Assembly (NCBI RefSeq): GCF_000298215.1
Contig: NZ_BAHD01000024.1
Coordinates: 23,775 to 87,774 of the forward strand
DNA length: 64,000 bases
Source: Kineosphaera limosa NBRC 100340
Lineage (GTDB): Bacteria; Actinomycetota; Actinomycetes; Actinomycetales; Dermatophilaceae
Direction: 5' to 3'
Part shown: positions 8,285 through 19,231 of the stretch, piece by piece
How positions within the stretch are numbered: position 1 is the first letter of the stretch
Layout of the letters: every line of letters starts with the position of its first letter
Made by a program: the position numbers and the translations under genes
Notes under the pieces: model-generated
What the model was told of the DNA's origin: nothing
Seen by the model: only the letters and a program-made list of their open reading frames with translations
Databases searched by the model: none

Positions 8285-8285
8285 C

Positions 8286-9293
8286 GTGCACTCGCGGTCC
8301 CGGGCTCGTTCCCGTCTCCTCACCCTCGCGGCGTGCTTGGTCATGCTCGCGATCGTCGTCGTACTCAGCCTCGCGGTCGGGGCGCGGACGATCCCGCCGG
8401 CCACCGTCTGGGAGGCATTGGTCGACCCGCGTCCCACGCCCGAGCACGCGACGATCTGGGACGGGCGCATCCCCCGCACCCTGCTCGGCATCGTCGCGGG
8501 CGTCGCGCTCGGCGTGGCCGGCGCGCTGATCCAGGGCCTGACACGCAATCCGCTCGCCGACCCCGGGGTGCTCGGCGTCAACGCCGGCGCCGCCTTCTTC
8601 GTCGTCATCGCCGTCGGCTTTCTCGGTGTCGCCTCCATCTCCGGCTATGTGTGGTTCGCCTTCGCCGGTGCTTTCGTCTCCTCGGTCGCGGTGTACCTCA
8701 TCGGCACCGGAGGCCGGCGCGACGTCAACCCGATGCGGCTCACTCTTGCCGGGGTCGCGCTCGGGGCGGTCCTGACCGGCATCGGCTCGGGCATCGCGCT
8801 GCTACGGCCGGAGGCCTTCGCCCACATGCGCGCCTGGAACGTCGGCAGCCTGGATGTCCGCAGCCTGGAGCCGTTGATGACCATCGCGCCGTTCGTGCTC
8901 ACCGGCCTCGTGCTCGCGGCAGTCGCCAGCCGCGGGCTCGACGCCCTCGCGATGGGCGAGGATGTCGCGCAGGCACTCGGCTCGAGCGTTCTGGCCACGC
9001 GGTTGTGTTCGGTCGTGGCAATCACCCTGCTCGCGGGGGCAGCGACCGCCGCCACAGGTGCCATCGCCTTCGTCGGCCTCATGATCCCCCACGTCGCGCG
9101 CCGCCTGTGCGGGCCGGATCAGCGGTGGATCGTCGTCTTCACGATCGTGCTGGCGCCGATCCTGCTGCTCTCGGCCGACGTCCTGGGGCGCGTCGCCGTG
9201 CCGGGCGAGATGCAGGCCGGCGTCGTCACCGCCTTCGTCGGCGCACCCTTCCTCATCGCCATCGCGCGGCGGCGCCGGGTGATCGCGCTGTGA
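8286..9293 (+). CDS. FecCD-family siderophore permease, first subunit
   Basis: A 335-residue inner-membrane permease. About nine to ten hydrophobic helices are visible, with the conserved FecCD signatures RIPRTLLGIVAGVALGVAGA (about 57-76), TRNPLADPGVLGVNAGA and the EAA-type coupling region GAIAFVGLMIPHVARRL. It transports ferric siderophore as a heterodimer with the next gene. The GTG start has no Shine-Dalgarno; TAACCT lies 7 nt before it, inside the iron box, so the transcript is probably leaderless and iron-repressed. It overlaps the second permease by GTGA. Confidence 0.9.
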   Translation: MHSRSRARSRLLTLAACLVMLAIVVVLSLAVGARTIPPATVWEALVDPRPTPEHATIWDGRIPRTLLGIVAGVALGVAGALIQGLTRNPLADPGVLGVNAGAAFFVVIAVGFLGVASISGYVWFAFAGAFVSSVAVYLIGTGGRRDVNPMRLTLAGVALGAVLTGIGSGIALLRPEAFAHMRAWNVGSLDVRSLEPLMTIAPFVLTGLVLAAVASRGLDALAMGEDVAQALGSSVLATRLCSVVAITLLAGAATAATGAIAFVGLMIPHVARRLCGPDQRWIVVFTIVLAPILLLSADVLGRVAVPGEMQAGVVTAFVGAPFLIAIARRRRVIAL

Positions 9294-10351
9294 GCGCCGC
9301 GCAGACGGCCGCGCCCACCCCCGTCTACTCACCCCAGGTCGCCCGACTCGGCCGTCTCGCGGTGCGGGTCGACCGGCGCTCGACGTGGGTGTGCGTGGTG
9401 CTGCTGGCGATCGCGTGCGGCACGGGTGTCGTCGCGCTGGCGGGCGGCGAGTTCCCGCTGACGATCCGCCAGGTCGTGGGGGCCCTGACGGGCACGGAGA
9501 CCGAGCTGGCCCAGACCGTCGTGTTGCAGTGGCGGCTGCCGCGGGTCGTCACGGCCATCGTCTTCGGCGCCGCGCTCGGCGCGAGCGGCGCGGTCTTCCA
9601 GAGCCTGACCAACAACCCCCTGGGCAGCCCCGACATCGTCGGGCTCAACACCGGCGCCTACACGGGAGCGCTCGTGGTCATCGTGCTGCTCGGCGGATCG
9701 TTCGCGCTCGTCGCGGGCGGGGCGCTGGTCGGCGGCCTGGTCACGACCCTGGCCGTCTACCTGCTCGCGGGACGCGGCGGCGGGGCGGCGGGGCTGCGGC
9801 TCATCATCGTCGGCATCGGCGTGGGGGCGACCCTGACCGCGGTCAACCACTGGATCATCCTGCGCGCCGACCTCGAGACCGCGATGTCGGCGGCGGTGTG
9901 GGGCGCGGGATCCCTCAACGGGGTCCGCTGGGAGCAAGCCGTCCCGGCCATCGCGGTGCTGCTCCCGGTGCTCGCCCTGACCGCGCTGGCCGCCGGCCAT
10001 ATGCGGATGCTCGAGCTGGGCGACGACGCGGCACTGGCGCTCGGGGTGCGGGTCGAGCGCACCCGGCTGGCTCTGCTCGTGCTGTCGGTGACGCTGACGG
10101 CCGGAGCCACAGCGGTCGCCGGCCCCATCGCCTTCGTCTCGCTCGCCGCCCCCCAGTTGGCGATCCGGCTGACCCGCAGCGCGGGCATGGCGATCCTGCC
10201 GGCCGCCTGCATGGGCGCCGCGCTGCTCGTCGCGGCCGACCTCGCGGCACAGCGCGCCTTCGCGCCGACCCAGGTGCCCGTCGGAGTGATGACCGTCAGC
10301 GCCGGGGGCATCTACCTGATCTGGTTGCTCATCCGAGAGGCCCGCCGATGA
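9290..10351 (+). CDS. FecCD-family siderophore permease, second subunit
   Basis: A 353-residue inner-membrane partner of the preceding permease, starting at GTG 9290 in a GTGA overlap with its stop (the longer open frame upstream is out of context). It shows an ~25-residue cytoplasmic N-tail, the LPRVVTAIVFGAALGASGA segment, NNPLGSPDIVGLNTGAYTGA, and the C-terminal GPIAFVSLAAPQLAIRL coupling helix. Length and helix number match FepG/FhuG-type proteins. It is coupled to the ATPase gene through an ATGA overlap. Confidence 0.9.
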   Translation: MSAAQTAAPTPVYSPQVARLGRLAVRVDRRSTWVCVVLLAIACGTGVVALAGGEFPLTIRQVVGALTGTETELAQTVVLQWRLPRVVTAIVFGAALGASGAVFQSLTNNPLGSPDIVGLNTGAYTGALVVIVLLGGSFALVAGGALVGGLVTTLAVYLLAGRGGGAAGLRLIIVGIGVGATLTAVNHWIILRADLETAMSAAVWGAGSLNGVRWEQAVPAIAVLLPVLALTALAAGHMRMLELGDDAALALGVRVERTRLALLVLSVTLTAGATAVAGPIAFVSLAAPQLAIRLTRSAGMAILPAACMGAALLVAADLAAQRAFAPTQVPVGVMTVSAGGIYLIWLLIREARR

Positions 10352-11217
10352 CCGACTCCGTGACCGACTCCGTGACCGATGCTGGGATCGATGCCGTGAC
10401 TGATGCCGTGAACAATGAGCGTCGTTCGCCCGCAACGACACCGCGCCTGCACGTCGAGGGGGTGACCCTCGCCTACGACAAGCGCACGATCTCCACCGAC
10501 CTCAGCGTGCCGGTGCCCGACCGGGCGTTCACGGCGATCATCGGACCCAACGCCTGCGGCAAATCCACACTCTTGCGGGCGATGTCCCGGCTACTGCGAC
10601 CCGCCGCCGGATCGGTCGTGCTCGACGGCGCCGACATCAACAGTTATCCCGCCAAGTCGGTGGCCCGGCGGCTGGGGCTGCTGCCGCAATCGGCCCAGGC
10701 GCCCGATGGGATCACGGTCGCCGACCTGGTGGCCCGCGGCCGCTTCCCGCACCAATCGCTGCTGCGCCAGTGGTCACCGGCCGACGCGGAGGCGGTGTCG
10801 AGCGCGATGGCCGCAACCGGCGTCACCGACCTGGCCAATCGCCTCGTCGACGAGCTCTCCGGCGGTCAGCGCCAGCGGGTCTGGGTGTCGATGGTGCTCG
10901 CCCAGGAGACCGACCTCATCCTGCTCGACGAGCCGACGACCTACCTCGACATTGCCCACCAGATCGAGCTGCTCGATCTGCTGCGACGCCTGAACCGGGA
11001 CTCCGGCCGCACCCTCGTCGCGGTGCTGCACGACCTCAACCACGCGGCCCGTTACGCCGACCACCTCATCGCCATGAAGGACGGCTCGGTCGTAGCCACC
11101 GGCCATCCGAGCGACATCCTGACCGCCGAACTCGTCGAACACACCTTCGGCCTGCGCTGCCGCATCATCGACGACCCCGAGTCGCACACCCCGCTCGTCA
11201 TCCCTCGGCTCTCCTGA
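10348..11217 (+). CDS. Siderophore ABC transporter ATP-binding protein
   Basis: A 289-residue FepC/FhuC-type ATPase. It shows Walker A GPNACGKST (about residues 63-71), a Q-loop LPQSAQ, the signature LSGGQRQRVW (about 170-179), Walker B LILLDEPT and an H-loop HDLNHA. It powers the two FecCD permeases. The first ~24 residues are an unusual repetitive extension: VTDS, VTDS, VTDA, VTDA units encoded by repeats of GTGACCGACTCC-like DNA before the normal ABC fold begins. It starts at the ATGA overlap with the permease. No terminator hairpin follows directly; the TIR element at 11234 may serve. Confidence 0.92.
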   Translation: MTDSVTDSVTDAGIDAVTDAVNNERRSPATTPRLHVEGVTLAYDKRTISTDLSVPVPDRAFTAIIGPNACGKSTLLRAMSRLLRPAAGSVVLDGADINSYPAKSVARRLGLLPQSAQAPDGITVADLVARGRFPHQSLLRQWSPADAEAVSSAMAATGVTDLANRLVDELSGGQRQRVWVSMVLAQETDLILLDEPTTYLDIAHQIELLDLLRRLNRDSGRTLVAVLHDLNHAARYADHLIAMKDGSVVATGHPSDILTAELVEHTFGLRCRIIDDPESHTPLVIPRLS

Positions 11218-11233
11218 CGCAGACCGGCCCCCT

Positions 11234-11350
11234 CCTGGTGGCGAACGACGTACATCAACCGCATCACACCACCATCCGCTCCGGATCGTCCCAGGTCAGC
11301 GCCGCGCCCCCGCCGGCCGATCTCGTTCATGTACGTCGTTCGCCACCAGG
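11234..11350. repeat. 117-bp terminal-inverted-repeat element, copy 1
   Basis: The ends are 22-bp perfect inverted repeats beginning CCTGGTGGCGAACGACG (11234-11255 and 11329-11350). The interior has no coding signal. The right half (CAGGTCAGCGCC onward, to GCCGATCTCGTTCATGTACG) closely matches the copy at 16379-16494, in the same orientation; the left interior is diverged. It lies between the convergent 3' ends of the siderophore operon and the DUF4432 gene. A MITE-like element or a mobile bidirectional terminator are both possible. Confidence 0.75.
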
Positions 11351-11411
11351 TCGCGCTCCGCGGGCGCCCGCGGCCGGGAAACGTCCCTCCGGGAGCGCAT
11401 GCCAAGACCAC

Positions 11412-11554
11412 GGGTTACCTCCACCTCGACGACCGGGACGTCATGCGACCGCCTCGGCGCCTGCGGCGCCACCTGCCTGGCGTCGGGCAGCGAGGGCCGG
11501 CACACGCGGCACGTCAAGACCGACCCCGAGGGCAACGAGTTCCGCGTGAACTGA
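11412..11554 (+). pseudogene. Remnant of a VOC/glyoxalase-family gene
   Basis: The last 45 bp read HVKTDPEGNEFRVN-stop, the typical C-terminus of VOC (glyoxalase/bleomycin-resistance fold) proteins (…DPEGNEF). About 100 bp upstream another frame reads GYLHLDDRDV, which is also VOC-like, so the fragment carries at least one frameshift and no N-terminal half. It sits just beyond repeat copy 1. The stretch 11351-11411 shows nothing recognisable. Confidence 0.5.
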
Positions 11555-11563
11555 GCGGCTGGG

Positions 11564-12579
<1,016 letters not shown>

Positions 12580-12583
<4 letters not shown>

Positions 12584-13716
12584 GACTGGGTCCTCTCGGT
12601 GGGGTGGTCGGCGATCGGCTCGACGGCGGCACCGTCGATCGTGGGTGGTGCGGTGGGTCGCTGCGCGGTCGAGTCGCGACACATGAGCTCGGCGGGCAGC
12701 CTCACGACCGACCCCCGATCGCCCGGCGGACGCGCCTGCGTGTCGCCGGCATCGGCCGACAGCTGGGCCAGCAACACGTCGGCCGCCGCCCGCGCCATCT
12801 CCTCCACGGGTTGGCGCGCGGCGGTGAGCGAGGGGCGGACCCAAGCCATCCAGGGGAGATCGTCGACGCCGGCGAGCCCGACATCGTCCGGGATGGCGAT
12901 GCCGTCGGAAGCCAGGACGTCGACGCACGCCTCGAGCACAACGTTGTTGCCCGCGATGATCGCGTCCGGGTGCAGCGTGAGCGCCCGGCGCACGACGGCG
13001 ACCGCCGGCTCATGCAGGAACGACTCCGCCTCGACCACGCGCAGATCGAGCGCAGCCGAACCGGCGGAGTCCCCCCGACCGGCCGAGCCGGGTGAATCGA
13101 CCGAGTCGGCTGCCGCCCGCAAGGCCCCCGCGACCCGCTCCGCGCCGGTCGTCAGGGATTGTGGACCGCTGATGAACACGATCCGCCGATACCCGTGGTC
13201 GCACAGGTGGGCGACGATCTCGGCTGTCGCGCCCTCGTTGTCGAGCAGGATCGCCGGCGCGTCGAGCCCTGGCGCCACGCGGTCGACCTGCACCATTGCC
13301 ATCCCCGCACGGCGCATCTGCTCGAGCGCTCCGCCGTTGTGCGGCGTCGGGATGATGATGAGCCCGTCCGCCCGCATCTGCGCGACCCCCTGGAGCAGGT
13401 CGGCCTCGACCGCCTGGTCCTCGTCGCTCGAGGCGATCATCACCCGGTAGCCGGCCCGCGTCAGAGCCTTCTCGGCGTGCTTGGCGAACTGGGCGAAGAA
13501 CGCGTTGCCGATATCGGCCACGACGAGTGAGACGAGATTGCTCCGCGCGACGCGCAGGCTTCGGGCGGCTTCGTTGGGGACGTAGCCGAGTTCGGCGGCC
13601 GCCGTGAGGACTCTCTCGCGCGATCGCGCCGACACGGTGCCCCGCCCGGAGAAGACCCTCGAGGCCGTCATCGGCGATAGGCCCGCACGCTCCGCCACGT
13701 CGTTGAGCGTCACCAT
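12580..13716 (-). CDS. LacI-family transcriptional regulator
   Basis: A 378-residue repressor. The N-terminal HTH and hinge (VTLNDVAERAGLSPMTASRV, residues 2-21; YVPNEAARSLR) are followed by a periplasmic-binding-like effector domain. An Ala/Gly/Ser-rich insertion (about DSVDSPGSAGRGDSAGSAA) interrupts the effector domain; it is unusual but in frame. Two palindromic operators lie 39-75 bp upstream of its start, in the divergent gap before the sugar porter, so it should control itself, the DUF4432 gene and the transporter/isomerase pair. Confidence 0.92.
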
Positions 13717-13754
13717 GGCTCCCCCTCGGGTCGAAAAAGTTCTTGTCCTGTCCT

Positions 13755-13790
13755 ATGGTAACGCTACCAATTCGTTGGTAACGTTACCAA
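13755..13790. promoter_or_regulatory. Two LacI-type operators, 20 bp centre to centre
   Basis: TTGGTAACGTTACCAA (13775-13790) is a perfect 16-bp palindrome with the central CG typical of LacI-family sites. ATGGTAACGCTACCAA (13755-13770) is a near copy. The centres are two helical turns apart, allowing cooperative binding. They lie between the divergent LacI and sugar-porter genes. Confidence 0.85.
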
Positions 13791-13864
13791 CAGCAGTCGA
13801 TCTACGACTGGCCCCGGTCCGTCCGGACCGACCACGAAGTGACCAGGAAGTCAGGAGAGAACAC

Positions 13865-15271
13865 GTGACCACAACCCACGCGGCGCCCGCTCCGGCGCAC
13901 GAGGTGCCGCCGAGTCCCTACCGGCGCGGCACCGTGCCGAAGGCCGCCATCGTCGCGGGCCTCGGCGGGCTGCTCTTCGGCTACGACACGGGCATCGTCT
14001 CGGCGGCGCTCCTCTACGTGACCCCGGAGTACTCGCTCGGAGAGTTCGCACAGCAGGCCTTCGTGGCCGTGCTCCTCGCCGGAGCCATCGTCGGCGTCCT
14101 CGTCGGCGGCACGGTGGCGGACCGCTTCGGTCGCAAGCCGACGCTCATCGGGCTCGCGCTCCTCTACACGCTCGGCGCGCTCGGCAGCTCCGCCGTCCCG
14201 TGGCTCCCGGTGATCTTCGCGTCCCGCTTCGTGCTGGGGCTGTGCGTCGGCGCCTCGTCGCTGGCCGTCCCCATGTACATCGCCGAGATCGCCCCGGCGA
14301 AGGTCCGCGGCCGGCTCGTGTCCTTCAACCAGCTCTTCGTCGCCCTCGGCATCTTCGTCTCCTACCTCGTCGGCTACGCACTCGCGCCGACGCAGTCGTG
14401 GCGCTGGATGATCGGGCTGGCCGCCGTGCCGGCGCTCATCATGTTCGTCGGGATGCTCGGACTCCCCGAGAGCCCCCGATGGTTGGCCGCCCGCGGCCAG
14501 GTCGAGCGCGCCCGCGGCATCCTCGACCGCCTGCGCCCCGACCCCGCGGAGGTGGCCGGTGAGCTGGGCCAGATCGCCGAGGCCACCGCGCAGGAGCGCG
14601 CCGTCTCGTGGCGCAGCCTGTTCGCCTCACGCGGCGTGCGTCGCGGCATCACGATCGGCGTCGTCGTCGCGGCGACCAATCAGCTCGCCGGTGTGAACGC
14701 GATCATCTACTACGCGCCGACGATGCTGACACGCGCCGGGTTCGGCGACTCCGCGGCCATTCTCGCCTCGGTCGGGATCGGTGGCGCGTTCCTCCTCTTC
14801 ACGCTCATCGGCCTGCTACTCGTCGACGTCCTCGGGCGACGCCCGCTGCTCATCGGCGGCACCCTGCTCGTCGCGATCGCCCTCGTCGCCATCGGCGCGC
14901 TCTACCTCTTCCCGCAGACCGAACTCATCGGCCAGCTCCTCGTCGTCGGCCTCGTCGTCTACGAAGGACTCTTCGCGGCGAGCCTCGGCATCGCGATCTG
15001 GCTCGTCAACAGCGAGATCTTCCCCAATCACGTGCGCGGCAAGGCCTCGTCCTTCGGCACCGTGACCCACTGGGGCCTCGACCTCGTGATCTCCCTCGTC
15101 GTGCTCACCGTCATCACGCACCTCAGCGCCACCGTGCTCTTCTGGGCGTTCGCCGTCTTCGCCGTCACGGGAGCCGCCGTGCTCTGGCGCATCCTGCCCG
15201 AGACCAAGGGCCGCACCCTCGAGGACATCGAGCAGGAGCTCGAGCACGGCGCCATCACCACCCGCGTCTGA
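13865..15271 (+). CDS. MFS sugar porter (GalP/XylE type)
   Basis: A 468-residue 12-helix proton-sugar symporter. Family signatures are present in order: GLLFGYDTGIVSAAL in TM1, DRFGRKP in the TM2-3 loop, PESPRWL before the central loop, QLAGVNAIIYYAPT in TM7, and PETKGRTLEDIE at the C-terminus. The start is GTG 13865, 7 nt after AGGAGA; upstream in-frame codons lie in the operator region. LacI-controlled, and followed 33 bp later by a phosphomannose-isomerase gene, which suggests a hexose such as mannose or fructose, but this is inference. Confidence 0.92.
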   Translation: MTTTHAAPAPAHEVPPSPYRRGTVPKAAIVAGLGGLLFGYDTGIVSAALLYVTPEYSLGEFAQQAFVAVLLAGAIVGVLVGGTVADRFGRKPTLIGLALLYTLGALGSSAVPWLPVIFASRFVLGLCVGASSLAVPMYIAEIAPAKVRGRLVSFNQLFVALGIFVSYLVGYALAPTQSWRWMIGLAAVPALIMFVGMLGLPESPRWLAARGQVERARGILDRLRPDPAEVAGELGQIAEATAQERAVSWRSLFASRGVRRGITIGVVVAATNQLAGVNAIIYYAPTMLTRAGFGDSAAILASVGIGGAFLLFTLIGLLLVDVLGRRPLLIGGTLLVAIALVAIGALYLFPQTELIGQLLVVGLVVYEGLFAASLGIAIWLVNSEIFPNHVRGKASSFGTVTHWGLDLVISLVVLTVITHLSATVLFWAFAVFAVTGAAVLWRILPETKGRTLEDIEQELEHGAITTRV

Positions 15272-15304
15272 TCGCCCCTCACCACCCGATCTCAGGAGAC
15301 CGCC

Positions 15305-16321
15305 ATGAACCCCATCCGCCTGCGCCCCAACCAGCCCGCCGACCGCCCCTACCGCGGGGGCGCCGGCATCGTCGCCCTGCGCGGCGAGGGGTCACTCGAC
15401 CGGCACACGCCGGAGGACTTCGTCGCCTCGACGACGACCTGCCACGGCACCGACACCATCGGCCTCACCGTCCTGCCCGACGGCCGCACCCTGCGTGACG
15501 CGGTCCAGGCCGAGCCGGTCGCCTGGCTGGGTGCCGAGCACGTCGAGCGGTTCGGCGCCGACACCGGGGTGCTCGTCAAACTGCTGCACACCGGTGAGCG
15601 ACTGTTCAATCACGTCCATCCGGACGGCGCCTTCGCCCAGCGCCACCTCGACTCGTCACGCGGCAAGACCGAGGCCTGGCTCATCGCCGACACCGGCGAT
15701 TCACCGACCGGCACCGTGTGGCTCGGGTGGCGGCGCGACGTCGGTCAGGACGAGCTCGCCGACTGGTTCGAGCGCCAGGACGTGACGGCGCAGCTCGACG
15801 CGCTCCACGAGATCACGGTTCAGGCAGGCGATTCGCTGTACGTCCCCGCCGGCACGCCCCACTCGATCGGCGAGGGCATCACGATCGTCGAGGTGCAGGA
15901 GCCCACGGATCTGTCGATCATCCTGGAGTACGCACCCTTCCCCGCCTTGAGCCGGGAGACCGCGCTCCTGGGGCTCGATGTCAACACGGCACTTGCCGCC
16001 GTGCCGACCGGCGCCGTGACATCCGAGCGCCTCGCCGAGCTGCATCGCCGACCGTCTCAGGGTGCGCGCGTGTCGCTGCTGCCGCCGGAGGCCGACGGCT
16101 TCTTCCGGGCCGAGCGGCTGACCGTCGCCGGCTCCGCCACGATCGAGCCGGGATTCGCCGTCCTTGTCGTCCTCGAGGGCACCGGCCGACTGCGCTGGGG
16201 CGCAGGCGAACTCGAGCTGACCCGCGGGACGACCATCGTCACCCCGCACGGGGCCGGCGCGCTCGACATCGAGGGCGACGTGCGGGTGATCCGCTGCGCT
16301 CCACCGCTCCCGAGCGCATGA
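15305..16321 (+). CDS. manA: Type I mannose-6-phosphate isomerase
   Basis: A 338-residue zinc-dependent cupin isomerase interconverting mannose-6-phosphate and fructose-6-phosphate. Zinc-ligand motifs are visible: FNHVHPD (about residues 100-106), GKTEAWLI, and PAGTPHSIGEG (about 183-193). It is shorter at the N-terminus than E. coli ManA but normal for Gram-positive type I enzymes. It follows the sugar porter by 33 bp with GGAG upstream of the ATG, so it is the second gene of a LacI-controlled operon. The exact sugar phosphate handled in vivo is not certain. Confidence 0.85.
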   Translation: MNPIRLRPNQPADRPYRGGAGIVALRGEGSLDRHTPEDFVASTTTCHGTDTIGLTVLPDGRTLRDAVQAEPVAWLGAEHVERFGADTGVLVKLLHTGERLFNHVHPDGAFAQRHLDSSRGKTEAWLIADTGDSPTGTVWLGWRRDVGQDELADWFERQDVTAQLDALHEITVQAGDSLYVPAGTPHSIGEGITIVEVQEPTDLSIILEYAPFPALSRETALLGLDVNTALAAVPTGAVTSERLAELHRRPSQGARVSLLPPEADGFFRAERLTVAGSATIEPGFAVLVVLEGTGRLRWGAGELELTRGTTIVTPHGAGALDIEGDVRVIRCAPPLPSA

Positions 16322-16356
16322 CGACCTCGCGTCGCCCCGGAGCCTGACGCGGCGTC

Positions 16357-16378
16357 TCACGACCGCTCACGGTCGTGA
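16357..16378 (+). terminator. Hairpin after the sugar-porter/manA operon
   Basis: TCACGACCG (16357-16365) pairs perfectly with CGGTCGTGA (16370-16378) across a 4-nt loop, 36 bp after the manA stop. No T-run follows; TIR copy 2 begins immediately after. Confidence 0.5.
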
Positions 16379-16494
16379 CCTGTGGCGAACGGCGTACGTC
16401 AACGTGCTCGCGGCCTCATCCAACGCGGAACGTCGCAGGTCAGCGCCTCGCTCCGGCCAGCCGATCTCGTTCATGTACGTCGTTCGCCACCAAG
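16379..16494. repeat. ~116-bp terminal-inverted-repeat element, copy 2
   Basis: The right end (16473-16494) matches copy 1 at 21 of 22 positions. The left end (CCTGTGGCGAACGGCGTACG, from 16379) is diverged and one base shorter. The interior right half CAGGTCAGCGCC…CCGATCTCGTTCATG is shared with copy 1. Orientation is the same as copy 1, so the two copies form direct repeats bracketing the LacI/DUF4432/porter/manA locus. It lies between convergent manA and groEL. The stretch 16495-16590 shows nothing recognisable. Confidence 0.72.
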
Positions 16495-16590
16495 TCGCAG
16501 CCCCCATGCCGATCGCGTCGAGCTCTGCTGCCCGAACACGACAGCCGACCGGGATCGGCATGGTCCAGCATGCGGCAGCCCACACGAAAC

Positions 16591-16618
16591 GGGCCGCACC
16601 CCCGAAGGAGTGCGGCCC
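16591..16618 (-). terminator. groEL transcription terminator
   Basis: GGGCCGCAC (16591-16599) and GTGCGGCCC (16610-16618) form a perfect 9-bp stem with a 10-nt loop, 24 bp beyond the groEL stop. On the minus strand it is followed by GTTTCGTGTG, a weak U-tract. Confidence 0.75.
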
Positions 16619-16642
16619 GCCGCGTAGTTCAGGAAGCTGGGC

Positions 16643-18471
<1,829 letters not shown>

Positions 18472-18498
18472 TTATCACTCGGCACCCGAGAGTGCTAA
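18472..18498 (-). promoter_or_regulatory. CIRCE element 1 (HrcA operator)
   Basis: TTATCACTC (18472-18480), 9 bp, GAGTGCTAA (18490-18498). It differs from the CIRCE consensus TTAGCACTC-N9-GAGTGCTAA at one base. Confidence 0.9.
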
Positions 18499-18506
18499 CT
18501 CAATGA

Positions 18507-18533
18507 TTAGCACTCGACCCCCGAGAGTGCAAA
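18507..18533 (-). promoter_or_regulatory. CIRCE element 2 overlapping the groEL promoter
   Basis: TTAGCACTC (18507-18515), 9 bp, GAGTGCAAA (18525-18533), one mismatch to consensus. On the minus strand TTGCAC, a 17-bp spacer and TAATCA lie within it, giving a plausible -35/-10 that HrcA would cover. Its start is 35 bp from that of CIRCE 1. Confidence 0.88.
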
Positions 18534-18536
18534 CGA

Positions 18537-18569
18537 CGAGGCCGCCGATCACACAGATCGGCGGCCTCG
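18537..18569 (-). terminator. Terminator of the DUF3263 gene
   Basis: CGAGGCCGCCGATC (18537-18550) pairs perfectly over 14 bp with 18556-18569 around the loop ACACA. It lies 22 bp past the DUF3263 stop and immediately before the groEL CIRCE/promoter, shielding groEL from read-through. Confidence 0.85.
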
Positions 18570-18591
18570 CGCAGCATCGGATGTGGGCGGC

Positions 18592-18882
18592 TCAGCCCAT
18601 GCCCAGGCGACGGGCCGTGCGGGCCTTCTGCCGGGAGGAGCGCATGCGGCGCAGCCGCTTGACCAACAGCGGGTCGTGCGCCAGAGCGGCCGAGGAGTCG
18701 ATCAGCGCGTTGAGCTCCTGGTAGTAGCGGGTGGCACTGATCCCGAAGAGCTCCCGGATCGACTGCTCCTTGGCCCCTGGGTACTTCCACCACTGCCGCT
18801 CGAACGACAGGATGGCCACGGCTTGTTCACTGAGGGCCATCGGCCCGTCGACCAGGTCGTGCGACTGCGCTTCGGCCGCCAT
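18592..18882 (-). CDS. DUF3263 protein
   Basis: A 96-residue protein. The core SEQAVAILSFERQWWKYPGA (about residues 18-37), then KEQSIRELFGISATRYYQEL, looks like an HTH-type helical segment (about 40-58), and a basic C-terminus follows (KRLRRMRSSRQKARTARR). This is the DUF3263 family, common and single-copy in actinobacteria. A DNA-binding role is suggested by the fold but unproven. It is transcribed alone and has its own strong terminator. A perfect inverted repeat lies 72 bp upstream. Confidence 0.88.
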   Translation of the reverse strand: MAAEAQSHDLVDGPMALSEQAVAILSFERQWWKYPGAKEQSIRELFGISATRYYQELNALIDSSAALAHDPLLVKRLRRMRSSRQKARTARRLGMG

Positions 18883-18953
18883 CGGACTCCATCCTCTCCC
18901 CCCGCCTTACGTGCGGGCCTGCTCCAGCTGGTCCGCCGCCCATGGTGCCAGGT

Positions 18954-18971
18954 AATGACAGAGGTGTCATT
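18954..18971. promoter_or_regulatory. Inverted repeat upstream of the DUF3263 gene
   Basis: AATGACA (18954-18960), GAGG, TGTCATT (18965-18971): perfect 7-bp arms with a 4-bp spacer, operator-like. Its owner is unknown. The rest of 18883-19073 holds no gene I can support. Confidence 0.35.
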
Positions 18972-19073
18972 CACCCTCGACTCCCGCGAGCCGGGGCGGC
19001 TGGCCCGACCGTATCGGCGGGCACCGACAAGATTCACTGCCCCGGCGGCGGGCTGGCCCCTGTCGGCCCGCAG

Positions 19074-19088
19074 CGATATATCTGCCCC
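19074..19088. promoter_or_regulatory. GATATATC motif, ureide-locus copy 1
   Basis: CGATATATCTGCCCC, upstream of the uraD operon. A 14-of-15 match occurs at 32395-32409 before the allantoinase gene, and the palindromic core GATATATC occurs again at 27744-27751. An AT-only core like this is rare in such GC-rich DNA. A binding site of a pathway regulator is inferred. Confidence 0.4.
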
Positions 19089-19115
19089 ATGACGCCCCGG
19101 CATTCGCCAGAACCC

Positions 19116-19178
19116 TTGACACGTCGACGCCGCTCAGCCAGATTGTCAGGAATGGAATTACATTTCCATATGACGGAA
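19116..19178 (+). promoter_or_regulatory. Promoter and IclR-type operator of the urate operon
   Basis: A TTGACA box (19116-19121) is followed by a weak -10 (around 19140-19146). Downstream lie TGGAA-TTACAT-TTCCA (19153-19168), the same arm-and-spacer layout as the AllR operator of enteric bacteria, and the overlapping TTCCATATGACGGAA (19164-19178), which matches 28798-28812 before hyi at 13 of 15 positions. The IclR protein at 27814 is the likely binder (inference). Confidence 0.5.
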
Positions 19179-19231
19179 TCTAAGAGATTCGCTGGCCCAC
19201 GGTCCGCCACGACAACAGGGAGGACGTCGCG

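Noticed and set aside
16382..16627. Short ORFs within and beside repeat copy 2
   Set aside because: The similar peptides in both copies (WRTTYMNEIG type) follow from the shared inverted-repeat DNA; no start signals or conserved full frame.
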